Assembly: GCF_036227125.1 (NCBI RefSeq)
Contig: NZ_CP109435.1
Location: forward strand, 1,364,001 to 1,428,000
DNA: 64,000 nucleotides
Reading direction: 5' to 3'
DNA from: Streptomyces sp. NBC_01485
Lineage (GTDB): Bacteria > Actinomycetota > Actinomycetes > Streptomycetales > Streptomycetaceae
The notes below the pieces were generated by a model. It was not told the origin of the DNA. It saw only the letters and a list, made by a program, of their open reading frames with translations, and did not search any database. A program made the position numbers and the translations under genes. Position 1 is the stretch's first letter. Each line of letters starts with the position of its first letter. Shown one piece after another: positions 24,055 to 32,958 of the stretch.

Positions 24055-24498
24055 ATGGGCGCTCGTGGACCTATCGGTAAGCGCTCTGAGGAGCGCATGG
24101 GCCATCGCTCGAAGGAAGAGAAGGACTCTGTCACGAAGGCACCTTCGGGTGCGCCGGTGGATCTGCCGGATCTGCCGGATCCGAGTCCCCTGTGGGATCC
24201 GATCGCGTCGGACTGGTACCTGTCGCTGCGGGAGTCGGGGCAGGCTGCGTTCTATCAGCCGTCGGACTGGGCGGTTGCCCGGTATGCGGCGGAGCTGATG
24301 TCGCGGGTGCTGGACTGCTCCGAGCGCGGCCCCAACGGCCAGCTTGTGGCGGCGCTGAACTCGGTGATGTCGTCGCTGCTGACGACGGAAGGCGACCGAC
24401 GCCGGGCCCGTATGGAGCTGGAGCGAAACAAGCCTGCTCCGCAGGGCGATGCCGATGTGACGGTGCTCGATGACTACCGCTCCGCCTTCAGCGGCTGA
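24055..24498 (+). CDS. terS: Terminase small subunit
   Basis: 147 aa, ATG behind GGAGG. Basic start RGPIGKRSEERMGHRSKEE, then helices with WYLSLRESGQAAFYQPSDWA and LNSVMSSLLTTEGDRRRARM. Size, helix content and overlap with the large subunit fit the DNA-recognition subunit (P27-type small terminase plan). It recognises the packaging site and hands DNA to the motor. Confidence 0.75.
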   Translation: MGARGPIGKRSEERMGHRSKEEKDSVTKAPSGAPVDLPDLPDPSPLWDPIASDWYLSLRESGQAAFYQPSDWAVARYAAELMSRVLDCSERGPNGQLVAALNSVMSSLLTTEGDRRRARMELERNKPAPQGDADVTVLDDYRSAFSG

Positions 24499-26239
24499 GG
24501 CCGAGGAATCCGTCCCGGAGGTAGTTGACCCCGTCGTCATTGGCCCGACGTGGACGCGCGATGAGTTCGGGAACTTCGTTGAGCCACCGTTCACTCTCGG
24601 ACATCACATTTGGCGCTGGGCCGAGGAGAACCTTCAGCACGGCGGCCGGCCGTGGCGTTTCACCTCGGAGCAGATCCGGATCCTCTTCTGGTGGTACGCC
24701 ATTGATCCAGATTCCGGGGAGTTCATTTACCGGGATGCGGTGCTGCAACGGCTCAAGGGGTGGGGGAAAGACCCGTTCGGCGCGACATTGTCCGCCGCCG
24801 AGTTTGTGGGGCCTTGCAGATGGCATGGACGGATCGCGGAGGAAGGCGAGATCCGGGGGGTTAAAGCCGGGCAGCCGGTAGGCGAGCCGCACCCGGAAGC
24901 CTGGGTGCAGATCGCTGCCGTGTCGAAAGATCAAACCCGCAATACGATGATCATCTTCGGTTCCCTGTTCACGAAGAAATCCAAGGCCGAGTACAGCATC
25001 GAGGTCGGCAAAGAGATCGTCTACGCGCACAAGGGGCTCAGTCGGATCGAGGCTGTGACCTCGTCGCCTCGATCGCTTGAGGGCGGTAGGACGACGTTCA
25101 CGCTGCTCAACGAGACGCACCACTGGATCGAGTCGAACCAGGGCCACGAGATGGCGGCGACGATCGAGCGGAACGCCACGAAGTCGGCGGATGGTTCGGC
25201 GCGGACTTTCGCGATCACCAACGCCTTCGAGCCTGGCGAGGACTCGGTCGCGGAGCAGACGCGGGACGCTTATGAGGCGGCGGAGGCTGGCCGTGTCGAG
25301 GACACGGGAATCCTGTACGACTCGCTGGAGGCTCCGCCTGAGGCGAAGCTGACTAGGCCGTGGCTGGAGAAGGTGTTGCTGGCAGTCCGGGGCGACTCGG
25401 TCTGGCTGAACATTCCCCGGATCATCAAGTCGATCCTCGACGTCCGTAACCCGCCTTCCCGTAGTCGGCGGTTCTGGTTCAACCAGATCGCCGCGGCGGA
25501 GGACGCGTGGATGGCTCGCTACGAGTGGGACGCCTGTAAGCGTGAAGACCTCGAACTCGTCGACGGCGACGAGATCGTCATGTTCTTCGACGGCTCCAAG
25601 AGCGACGACGCGACCGGGCTTGCAGCCTGCCGCATGTCGGACGGTCTGGTGTCGACGCTGGGCGTGTGGCAGAGGCCGCCGAACTGGCCTTCACCGGACA
25701 CGCCGGGCTATGTGCCGTATCAGGTGCCGCGCGAGGACGTCGACGGTGTCGTGGCCAACGCATTCGGCCGGTTCAAAGTGTTGGCGTTCTACGCGGACCC
25801 GGGCTCGGGTAAGGACGACGACGGCGAAATGTACTGGGACACCTATCTGGACCGGTGGGGGCAGACCCATGGGAAGAAGCTGCTGCTGCGTGCCGTGATG
25901 TCCGGTCCGAAGGCGCATGCGGTCCGCTGGGACATGCGTGACAACCGGAATCAGGAGCAGTTCACGGACGCGGTGAAGCGGGCCCGTGAGGATGTGCTGC
26001 AGCGGACGCTGCTGCATGACGGGCACAAGGTGATGCGCACCCACGTGATCAATGCCCGGCGGCGGACGAATCGTTGGGGGATCACGATCGGTAAGGAGCA
26101 TCGCGAGTCCGCACGGAAGATCGACTTGGCGGTGTGCATGGTCGGCGCCCGCATGCTGCGGCGTCTCATTTTGAACAGTCCGAAGAATCAGAAGCGCTCC
26201 ACCGTGCGCGGTAAAGGACGGGTGGTGGTGCTGCGGTGA
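24470..26239 (+). CDS. terL: Terminase large subunit
   Basis: 589 aa, overlapping terS by 29 bases. ATPase part: RLKGWGKDPFGATLSA as Walker A-like loop and TLLNETHHW as Walker B-like. Nuclease part: VMFFDGSKSDDATGLA with acidic metal ligands, later AFYADPGSGKDDDGE and RESARKIDLAVC. The A loop is atypical (GWGKDP), as in actinophage terminases. It cuts and translocates DNA into the prohead. Confidence 0.9.
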   Translation: MTTAPPSAAEAEESVPEVVDPVVIGPTWTRDEFGNFVEPPFTLGHHIWRWAEENLQHGGRPWRFTSEQIRILFWWYAIDPDSGEFIYRDAVLQRLKGWGKDPFGATLSAAEFVGPCRWHGRIAEEGEIRGVKAGQPVGEPHPEAWVQIAAVSKDQTRNTMIIFGSLFTKKSKAEYSIEVGKEIVYAHKGLSRIEAVTSSPRSLEGGRTTFTLLNETHHWIESNQGHEMAATIERNATKSADGSARTFAITNAFEPGEDSVAEQTRDAYEAAEAGRVEDTGILYDSLEAPPEAKLTRPWLEKVLLAVRGDSVWLNIPRIIKSILDVRNPPSRSRRFWFNQIAAAEDAWMARYEWDACKREDLELVDGDEIVMFFDGSKSDDATGLAACRMSDGLVSTLGVWQRPPNWPSPDTPGYVPYQVPREDVDGVVANAFGRFKVLAFYADPGSGKDDDGEMYWDTYLDRWGQTHGKKLLLRAVMSGPKAHAVRWDMRDNRNQEQFTDAVKRAREDVLQRTLLHDGHKVMRTHVINARRRTNRWGITIGKEHRESARKIDLAVCMVGARMLRRLILNSPKNQKRSTVRGKGRVVVLR

Positions 26240-27702
26240 CCGTCTCGATTCCCGATCTGCCGCTGGTGTATCTGTCGGACCATGAACTCGCGCTGGTCAA
26301 CATGCTGCGCGCCGACATGCTGCGCGACCGGTTCGCCCTGAAAGTTCGGGACGCCTACTTCAACGGCGAACAACTCGTCCGTGATCTAGGGATCAGTATT
26401 CCGCCGCAGTTGAAGGGCCTGCACACGGTGATCGGCTGGCCGAGGGTTGGTGTCGAGTCACTGGAGGAACGCCTCGATCTGGAGGCGTTCCGCTGGGCGG
26501 ACGGCTCGGACTCGTCGGAGTTGGCGGAGATCGCCGACGCCAACGATCTGTTCGACGAGTCGTCGCTGGCTCATCTGGATGCGCTGGTGTACGGCCGCGA
26601 GTATTTGGCGGTCGGCTCCGGGGATTGCGGTACGCCTGACTGCCCGCCGCTGATCTCCGCCGAGTCGCCGCTGGACATGACGCTGATGTGGGATGCCCGT
26701 CTGCGGATGGGCACGGCGGCACTCCGTGAATGCGCCGCGGACACGTACATCGAGTCGGGTCCTGAGGAGCGGATGCTGGTCCTGTATCTGCCGGACCAGA
26801 CGGTGATGTGTCTGCCGAACACTTCAGGCGGTTGGGAGGTCGTCGACCGGGACATGCACGGCCTGGGTGTGGTGCCGGTGGTGCGGATGGCGAACCGGCA
26901 GCGCACCGCAGACAGGGTTGGCAAGTCGGAGATCACGCCCGAGGTCATGTCGATCACGGATGCCGCATGCCGGCGCCTGATGGGCATGGAGGTGGCTGCC
27001 GAGTTCTTCGGCGCGCCGCAGCGCTACATCTTGGGGGCGTCGGAGTCGGCGTTTCAGGACGCGGACGGTACGGCGAAGTCGGCTTGGGAGACGTACATCG
27101 GCCGGGTGCTCGCTCTGGAGCGGGACGAGGACGGACAGGTCCCGTCGGTGGGTCAGTTCGCCGCGCATGACCCGACCGGCATGACGAAGATCATCGACTT
27201 GTATGCGCGGATCATGTCCAGCCAGTTCGGGCTGCCGCCACACATGCTCGGCTACACCACGGACAATCCGGCATCTGCGGATGCCATCCGGTCGACCGAA
27301 GCCAAGCTGGTGAAGCGCTCCGAGCGCCGCATCCGCCGGTTTGGGGCCGCATGGCAGCAGGCCATGCGGCTGGCGCTGTGGGTGCGGGACGGGGAGCCGC
27401 CGGAGAAGACGCGGCGGATCGAAACCGTGTGGCGCAACCCCGCTACCCCGACGGTGGCCGCCCAGGTGGACGCCACGGTCAAGCTGGTGCAGGCGGGTGT
27501 CCTGCCTGCCGACTCCGATGTCACGCTGGAGATGGCAGGCTTCACGGAGGGGCAGCGGCAGCGGATCGCCGCGGACCGTCGTCGGAGCAGCGGCCGGGCC
27601 GGCAGCGCCTCGCTGATGGAGCGACTGGCAGCCCTCGACTCCGGCGACAGCGGCCGTAGTCCTGAGCCGTCGGAGGCCGATCTTGGTGTCGAAAACCTCT
27701 GA
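26236..27702 (+). CDS. Portal protein (SPP1 gp6-like)
   Basis: 488 aa from a GTG overlapping the terL stop. It has LVNMLRADMLRDRFALKVRD, YFNGEQL, LDALVYGREYLAVG, MSSQFGLPPHMLGYTTDNPAS and ADAIRSTEAKLVKRSERR, the order seen in gp6-type portals. It forms the dodecameric ring for DNA entry and tail attachment. Confidence 0.9.
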   Translation: MTVSIPDLPLVYLSDHELALVNMLRADMLRDRFALKVRDAYFNGEQLVRDLGISIPPQLKGLHTVIGWPRVGVESLEERLDLEAFRWADGSDSSELAEIADANDLFDESSLAHLDALVYGREYLAVGSGDCGTPDCPPLISAESPLDMTLMWDARLRMGTAALRECAADTYIESGPEERMLVLYLPDQTVMCLPNTSGGWEVVDRDMHGLGVVPVVRMANRQRTADRVGKSEITPEVMSITDAACRRLMGMEVAAEFFGAPQRYILGASESAFQDADGTAKSAWETYIGRVLALERDEDGQVPSVGQFAAHDPTGMTKIIDLYARIMSSQFGLPPHMLGYTTDNPASADAIRSTEAKLVKRSERRIRRFGAAWQQAMRLALWVRDGEPPEKTRRIETVWRNPATPTVAAQVDATVKLVQAGVLPADSDVTLEMAGFTEGQRQRIAADRRRSSGRAGSASLMERLAALDSGDSGRSPEPSEADLGVENL

Positions 27703-28498
27703 TGGCTCGGCCTCGTCCGGTAGGTGGCGTGCGGCGCAGCGCGGGCTGACCCGACTGCTTCTGAGGGATCTGTTGACGCTACGTCGACTCCTCGACCAGA
27801 ACCGCCTGCAGGCCACTGTGCCTCCGTGGATCGACGCGGTGACGGAGGTTGTCGGCCGCTACTCGGAGACGTCGGCGACTTTGGCCGCCGACTTCTACGA
27901 CGGCGAACGCGAGGCAGCCGGTGTGCCGGGCTCGTTCACAGTGCCGCTCGCTGATGCGCCGCCGGACGAGCAGGTGGATTCGGCGCTGCGCTGGGCCACG
28001 AAGGATCTGTGGCAGCGCAATGAGGCCGTCGCCACCGTTGCGCAGCGTGAACCGCTCGATGTGCGGATCCAAGCCGCGATGGCGAAGGCGGACTCGGCGA
28101 CGCAGAAGCTAGTCGCAGATGGTGGCCGGGAGACGCTTCGGCAGGCAGTGCAGCAGGACCGGCAAGCGGTCGGCTACGCGCGGGCCGCGGCGCTGGGAGC
28201 TTGCGCCTTCTGCCGCCTCATGGCTTCGCGCGGGATGGTCTACAAGACGGCTGGAACTGCAGGTCGAGATGCTAACGAGCGCTTCACCGGCGACGCCAGC
28301 GTGGCCAAGTTCCACAACGATTGCCACTGTGTGATCACCCCCGTCTTCCGGGGGCAGCGGTTCGAGTTGTCGCCGCATGCGGCGGAGTGGGATCGCATCT
28401 ACCGCGAGTACGCCCAAGGCCATCCGGGAGACCAGCTTCGCCTGTTCAGGCAGGCGCTGGCTGAGCACGACTCGAATCCGCTTCCCGGATCCAACTGA
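27686..28498 (+). CDS. MuF-like head protein
   Basis: 270 aa. Helical N-terminus, then ACAFCRLMASRG, VYKTAG, FTGDASVAKFHNDCHC and ITPVFRG, the Cys/His pattern of capsid-associated MuF/VG15 proteins. It is probably an internal or portal-bound head protein. GTG taken; a TTG one codon earlier also has GGAGG at a good distance. Confidence 0.75.
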   Translation: MSKTSDGSASSGRWRAAQRGLTRLLLRDLLTLRRLLDQNRLQATVPPWIDAVTEVVGRYSETSATLAADFYDGEREAAGVPGSFTVPLADAPPDEQVDSALRWATKDLWQRNEAVATVAQREPLDVRIQAAMAKADSATQKLVADGGRETLRQAVQQDRQAVGYARAAALGACAFCRLMASRGMVYKTAGTAGRDANERFTGDASVAKFHNDCHCVITPVFRGQRFELSPHAAEWDRIYREYAQGHPGDQLRLFRQALAEHDSNPLPGSN

Positions 28499-28503
28499 TC
28501 GAC

Positions 28504-28526
28504 AAGGCCGCCCTGGTGGCGGCCTT
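28504..28526 (+). terminator. Hairpin between head genes
   Basis: AAGGCCGCC pairs perfectly with GGCGGCCTT over a 5-base loop, followed by TCTC. It may tune the level of upstream packaging messages relative to the capsid genes. Confidence 0.7.
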
Positions 28527-28561
28527 TCTCATTTACACAGCCCCTGGAGGGCCGATTCGTC

Positions 28562-29197
28562 ATGCCCGAAGAGAACGAGCAGAGCACCGAGCAGGTCGAC
28601 ACCGGCACCGAGGAGACCGTCGAGGAGACGGTGGCCGAGGGGAGCGGCACCACCGAGTCCACGGACGAAGCCCAGGAGGCGGAAGCCGAGGCCGAGGAGA
28701 AGCCGTTCGACCGGAAGAAGTTCGAGGCGGAGCTCCGCAAGAAGAACAGCGAAGCCGCGAACCTCCGCAAGCGGCTTAAGGATCAGGAACCCCTGCTCGC
28801 CGAGTTGCAGCGCCGCAAGGACGCGGAGAAGTCCGATACGGACCGGCTCACCGACCAGCTGGCAACTGCCACCGAGCAGATCACCAAGACGCGTCAGCGG
28901 CTGGTGCGCACGCAGGTGCAGGCGCTGGCGATGACCGGGTTCGCGGACCCGGAGGACGCAGTCGGCGCCCTGGATCTCGACTCGTACATCGACGGCGATG
29001 GCGACATCGACGAGGCGGCCATCGAGGCCGACCTCCAGTCGCTTTTGGAGCGCAAGCCGCACTGGGCGAAGGCCCAGCCCCCGGAGGGCCCGCGGCGCCC
29101 GGCACCGGACCGCACTCAGGCATCCGGCGCCAACAACCAACGGACCCTCACACCGGGCGACGAGTTCGCCGGGTGGCTTCATTCGCAGCTCAAGTAG
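28562..29197 (+). CDS. Scaffolding protein
   Basis: 211 aa, ATG behind GGAGGG. Extremely acidic N-terminus (EENEQSTEQVDTGTEETVEE) and a central coiled coil (FEAELRKKNSEAANLRKRL). The C-terminus has TLTPGDEFAGWLHSQL. Position directly before the capsid gene and composition identify it as the assembly scaffold. Confidence 0.8.
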   Translation: MPEENEQSTEQVDTGTEETVEETVAEGSGTTESTDEAQEAEAEAEEKPFDRKKFEAELRKKNSEAANLRKRLKDQEPLLAELQRRKDAEKSDTDRLTDQLATATEQITKTRQRLVRTQVQALAMTGFADPEDAVGALDLDSYIDGDGDIDEAAIEADLQSLLERKPHWAKAQPPEGPRRPAPDRTQASGANNQRTLTPGDEFAGWLHSQLK

Positions 29198-29216
29198 CTG
29201 CTGAAAGTAGGAAGTC

Positions 29217-30173
29217 ATGGTGGCTACGGCCCCGATCAAGCTCTCTGACGTCAATGCGGCACTGCTGCCGCGGACCATCACCGCCCCGATCTTCGAGAAG
29301 TCGGTCGAGCAGTCCGCGGTGATGGCGCTGGCTCGTCCGGCGCCGCTGGCGATCGACGCGACGACGTCGGTTCCGATCCCGATGGACGTGCCGACGGCCG
29401 ACTGGGTCGGGCAAGCGGCGAAGAAGCCGTTGTCGACATCGTCGGTCGGTATCAAGCAGATGACGGCCAAAAAGCTGGCCGTGCTGATTCCGGTCGCCGA
29501 AGAGGTCGCGATGACCAACGCGGGCGGCCTGTACACGCAGCTCCAGCGGGATCTGCCGACGGCGTTCGCGCGGGCCTTCGACCACGCGGCGATCCACGGC
29601 CTCACCATGAAGGGCGCCGCCGGCCCGTTCTCGGACTACCTGGCGCTGACCACCAACTCGGTGGAACTGGGCACGGCAGCACAGGCGGACGGCGGCATCT
29701 GGGCGGACTTCGTCAACGGGATGGCTGAGGTCATCGACGAGGACTGGGACTACACCGGTACGGTCGCCGACCACCGCCTGAAGCCGTCACTGCTGCTCGC
29801 CACGGACACGACGGGCCGGCCGATCCTGGTCGACACCACCACGCCGGGCAACCAGATGGCGGCGGCGGGCACGCTGATCGGCGAGCCGCTCGCCTACTCC
29901 CGCAGTGTGTCCGGTAAGCAGCGCCGGCAGTCCGCTTCGTCGGACACGGGTCTGCGGGCGATCGGCGGCGACTGGTCCCAGGCGGCGTACGGCGTCGGTA
30001 TGGACATCACCGTGCGGATCTCCAAGGAGGCGACCTACGTCGACGAGGATGGTGGCGTTCACTCGGCGTTCCAGGAGAACCTGGTGCTGATCCTCGCGGA
30101 GGCGTTCTACGGCTACGTGCAGGGCGACGCGCAGGCGTTCGTGAAGTACACCGGCACTCCGTCGGGGTCCTGA
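29217..30173 (+). CDS. Major capsid protein (HK97 fold)
   Basis: 318 aa, ATG behind AGTAGGAAG. PRTITAPIFEKSVEQSAVMA, then SVPIPMDVPTADWVGQA, KLAVLIPVAEEVAMT and FARAFDHAAIHG, typical of HK97-like capsids of actinophages. C-terminal VGMDITVRISKEATY and FQENLVLILAEAFYGY. It follows the scaffold gene and is coupled to a glycosyltransferase gene. Confidence 0.9.
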   Translation: MVATAPIKLSDVNAALLPRTITAPIFEKSVEQSAVMALARPAPLAIDATTSVPIPMDVPTADWVGQAAKKPLSTSSVGIKQMTAKKLAVLIPVAEEVAMTNAGGLYTQLQRDLPTAFARAFDHAAIHGLTMKGAAGPFSDYLALTTNSVELGTAAQADGGIWADFVNGMAEVIDEDWDYTGTVADHRLKPSLLLATDTTGRPILVDTTTPGNQMAAAGTLIGEPLAYSRSVSGKQRRQSASSDTGLRAIGGDWSQAAYGVGMDITVRISKEATYVDEDGGVHSAFQENLVLILAEAFYGYVQGDAQAFVKYTGTPSGS

Positions 30174-31207
30174 TGGCGAGGGCTGTCCCGGTGTCCGCGC
30201 CGGGCGGGGCAGCCAAGCCCCTGAGGATCGTCGCCAGGGTTCATGCGATGCCACCGGAGCACAATGCGGGTGCCGAGCACATGCTCGTGTCGATGCTGCG
30301 GCCTTTGGCGGAGCGCGGGCACGACGTATCGGTGTGGCTGTCCCGCTACGGGAAAGCACATCAGGAGTACGAGTACCGCGGCATCAAGGTGATTCCGTTG
30401 GAGTCGCGCCTCGATTTCCCCTCTGCGGTTCGCCGCGCGAATGTGCTGTTGGGGCATCTGGAGACGGTTCCGCAGACGGCGTCTCTGGCCCGCGGGTATG
30501 GCAAGCCGCTGGTGGTGGTGTGCCACAACACGCACCGTGCGACGTTCCGGGATGCCGCGGCTGGGGGCACGGCGCTGGCGGTGTACAACTCGCTGTGGAT
30601 GGAGCGGGAGGCGGAGATGTTCTTCGCCGAGTACCCGAAGTCGATCCGCCCCGAGGCCAGCCTGGTCGTCCGCCCGCCGGTGTTCGCCGACGAGTATGCG
30701 ACGAAGCCGGGGACGGCTGTCACGCTGGTGAACTGCAACCCGGAGAAGGGCGGCAGGGTCCTCAAGGCCCTTGCCGAGCGGATGCCGGACCAGGAGTTCC
30801 TTGCCGTCCGAGGCGCCTACGGTGAGCAGATCCTTCCGGACCTGCCGAACGTCGAAGTCGTCGAGCACGTCCGCGGCGAGGACATGCGGGAGAAGGTGTA
30901 CGCCCGCACGCGAGTGCTGCTGATGCCGTCTTCCTACGAGTCATGGGGCCGGGCCGGCTGCGAGGCTCTCGCTTCCGGCATCCCCGTGGTGGCGCATCCG
31001 ACGCCGGGGCTTACGGAGTCGCTGGGTGAGGCTGGCATCTTCGTGGACCGCGAGGATGTCGCCGGCTACGAGGCGGTGCTGCGGAAGCTGAAGGCGGCGG
31101 CTGAGTACCGGCTGGCGTCGAAGCGGGCAAAGGCCAGGTCCGCCGAACTGGACCCTGCCGCCGACCTGGCGGCTTGGTGTTCCGCCGTGGAGGGCCTGGC
31201 CCGATAG
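30173..31207 (+). CDS. GT4 glycosyltransferase coupled to the capsid gene
   Basis: 344 aa. Its ATG overlaps the capsid TGA. GT-B fold: RIVARVHAMPPEHNAGAEHM at the start, LVVVCHNTHRA, then the donor site AVTLVNCNPEKGG, VLLMPSSYESWGRAGCEA with the E256-x7-E264 signature, and GIPVVAHPTPG. It is a retaining sugar transferase using a nucleotide sugar. Insertion exactly behind the capsid gene suggests that its acceptor is the capsid or another virion protein, as reported for some mycobacteriophages. Confidence 0.85.
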   Translation: MARAVPVSAPGGAAKPLRIVARVHAMPPEHNAGAEHMLVSMLRPLAERGHDVSVWLSRYGKAHQEYEYRGIKVIPLESRLDFPSAVRRANVLLGHLETVPQTASLARGYGKPLVVVCHNTHRATFRDAAAGGTALAVYNSLWMEREAEMFFAEYPKSIRPEASLVVRPPVFADEYATKPGTAVTLVNCNPEKGGRVLKALAERMPDQEFLAVRGAYGEQILPDLPNVEVVEHVRGEDMREKVYARTRVLLMPSSYESWGRAGCEALASGIPVVAHPTPGLTESLGEAGIFVDREDVAGYEAVLRKLKAAAEYRLASKRAKARSAELDPAADLAAWCSAVEGLAR

Positions 31208-31216
31208 GAGGTTGCG

Positions 31217-31633
31217 ATGGCGTTCGTTGCCCCTACCGCCGAGCAGCTCGGCCTCTTCCTGGGAATGGGCGAGATCGACGGAGACCGGGCTGATCTACTG
31301 CTCGCTACGGCTGTGTCCCTCTGCCAGACCGTCGTGAATCCGCTGCCAGAGGGTGCGGAGGCCGTGGTGCTGTCGGTGGCGGGCCGGGCCTACGTGAATC
31401 CGCAGCAGATCAGCTACGAGACGATCGGCCCGATGTCGGTGCAGCGCCCTCAGGGTTCGGGCGGCCTGTATCTGACGAAGTCCGACAAGTCCGCCCTCAA
31501 GTCCCTGGCCGGCCGGGGCGGTGCGTTCACGGTGGATCCGACGCCGGCAACTGCCGATCCGTCGCCTACGTGGCCGGTCGATGATCTGTCGGGATGGGCG
31601 GAGGACTACGAGGCGGGCTGGGGGTATCCCTGA
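31217..31633 (+). CDS. Head-tail connector (gp6/gp15-like)
   Basis: 138 aa, ATG behind AGGAGG. Helical front (PTAEQLGLFLGMGEIDG, RADLLLATAVSLCQTVVN) and VVLSVAGRAYVNPQQISYET, the plan of adaptor proteins that bind under the portal. The first of four small connector genes in canonical order. Confidence 0.75.
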   Translation: MAFVAPTAEQLGLFLGMGEIDGDRADLLLATAVSLCQTVVNPLPEGAEAVVLSVAGRAYVNPQQISYETIGPMSVQRPQGSGGLYLTKSDKSALKSLAGRGGAFTVDPTPATADPSPTWPVDDLSGWAEDYEAGWGYP

Positions 31634-32007
31634 TGCCCGCGCCGTATCCGTTCGGCGAGGCGGTGCGCATCGTGCGCACTGGTGAGTCGCCTGGGCGGGG
31701 TCCGCGCGGTCAGCCGTTGCCGGGCCCGGATGAGTCGTTTGACTTGGTGGGCTGCGCGGTGACGCCGCGGGCGGAGACGCCTCAGGTTGGCGGTCCGCAG
31801 CAGCAGGACCGGGACACCGTGATCGTCGGCTGGACCGTGTACGCCCCGGACGCGCCTGCTGCGAAGATGCCGCTGCGCACGACGGACGGGGCTGTGATCC
31901 GTGGGGTGCGGTGCGAGATCACGGGTGAGCCGGGGGACTGGGGCCGGTCCCCTTTCACTGGCACCCGGGGCCCGATCCAGTTCGCTGCCGACCGCGTCAC
32001 CGGCTGA
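31633..32007 (+). CDS. Head closure / stopper protein
   Basis: 124 aa, ATG overlapping the previous stop. Beta-barrel with AVRIVRTGESPG, DTVIVGWTVYAPD and IRGVRCEITGEPGDWG, typical of SPP1 gp16-type stoppers in actinophages. Position second after the capsid module supports this. Confidence 0.7.
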   Translation: MPAPYPFGEAVRIVRTGESPGRGPRGQPLPGPDESFDLVGCAVTPRAETPQVGGPQQQDRDTVIVGWTVYAPDAPAAKMPLRTTDGAVIRGVRCEITGEPGDWGRSPFTGTRGPIQFAADRVTG

Positions 32008-32022
32008 CCGAGGAGGTACGTC

Positions 32023-32358
32023 GTGGCTGCCCGGTTCAAGATGAAGAAGAAGGGCGTCGGCGAGATGCTGCGGATGCCTGGCATGGAGGCGGAGATGCTG
32101 CGCCGCGCCGAGGTCATCAAGGGCGTCGCCCAGGCGATCTCCCCGGTGGACGTCGGCGGCCCGCATCCGGGGCACTACAAGGAATCGTGGGAGACGGACA
32201 GTACGGCCCGCGGCGGTCGCCGCCGTGACCGCGCAGTGGGCTACGTCCGCAACACCGCCCACTATGCCCGCTGGGTGGAGTACAGCAACGGCACCCCTGG
32301 CGCTCCGGCGCACCATGTGCTGCTCAGGGCAGCCCTGCTGGGCGGGCGGAACCAGTGA
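32023..32358 (+). CDS. HK97 gp10-like tail completion protein
   Basis: 111 aa from a GTG behind GAGGAGG. Basic start KMKKKGVGEML, then GVAQAISPVDVGGPHPGHYK and YARWVEYSNGTPGAPAHHVL, which match the gp10 family. It links the connector and tail tube. Confidence 0.75.
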   Translation: MAARFKMKKKGVGEMLRMPGMEAEMLRRAEVIKGVAQAISPVDVGGPHPGHYKESWETDSTARGGRRRDRAVGYVRNTAHYARWVEYSNGTPGAPAHHVLLRAALLGGRNQ

Positions 32359-32744
32359 CCGCGCTCGTCGATATCGAGCTTGAGCTCATCACCCGCGGCA
32401 CCGTCCGGTTCCCGGATGCGGTGGTGCGCGACGAGCTGGACAACAGCCTTGCTGGCGAACTGCCCACGATCCAGATCACGCACATCCCGGGCGGCGGCGA
32501 TGACGGACTCCGGCTCGCCCGGATGATCGTCGACATCGACGTGTACGCGGCTTCCAGGGCTGAGGCGATCACTCTGGCCCGCGAGGTGCACGACTGGGTG
32601 ACAGGCGAACTGCGCGGCTCCAGTGGCGAATCGATCGTCGTCGGCCGGACGGGCTGCCTGTCGTTGCCCGCAGTGCGGCCATACGAAAATGTTGCGCTGC
32701 GACGAGTTGGCGCGACCTACGAGATCTACTGTCACCCGTCCTGA
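32355..32744 (+). CDS. Tail terminator protein
   Basis: 129 aa overlapping the previous gene by four bases. ITHIPGGGDDGLRLARMIVDIDVYA and AREVHDWVTGELRG match tail-terminator proteins of siphophages, which cap the tube and join it to the head. Confidence 0.75.
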   Translation: MTALVDIELELITRGTVRFPDAVVRDELDNSLAGELPTIQITHIPGGGDDGLRLARMIVDIDVYAASRAEAITLAREVHDWVTGELRGSSGESIVVGRTGCLSLPAVRPYENVALRRVGATYEIYCHPS

Positions 32745-32890
32745 CCTGCGATCGCCTCGATCGCCTGGTCGTACCAGTCTGGCGGCACCAGGACGGCTGC
32801 CCGCCTTCCGTGACGAGTGATCGCGACGTGCTTGCCCTGCCATTGCGTGGCGTTCAAGAGCTGGGCGAACTGCTCACGCGCCTCTTGCAC
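32732..32890 (-). CDS. Antisense Phd/YefM-like antitoxin fragment
   Basis: Reads leftward between the tail terminator and major tail genes. From GTG 32890 it encodes 52 residues: QEAREQFAQLLNATQ, GKHVAITRHGRRAAVLVPP and DWYDQAIEAI, the core of Phd/YefM antitoxins. The usual N-terminal strand before EAR is absent, no clear ribosome site is visible, and no toxin gene is adjacent. It could be a short active orphan antitoxin or a remnant. Confidence 0.55.
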   Translation of the reverse strand: MQEAREQFAQLLNATQWQGKHVAITRHGRRAAVLVPPDWYDQAIEAIAGQDG

Positions 32891-32958
32891 CTTGTGGGCC
32901 CGCGCCGGACCCCGTTTTCCCGCCCGTGCGCGGGCTCTTCCATGTCTGGAGACATCTC

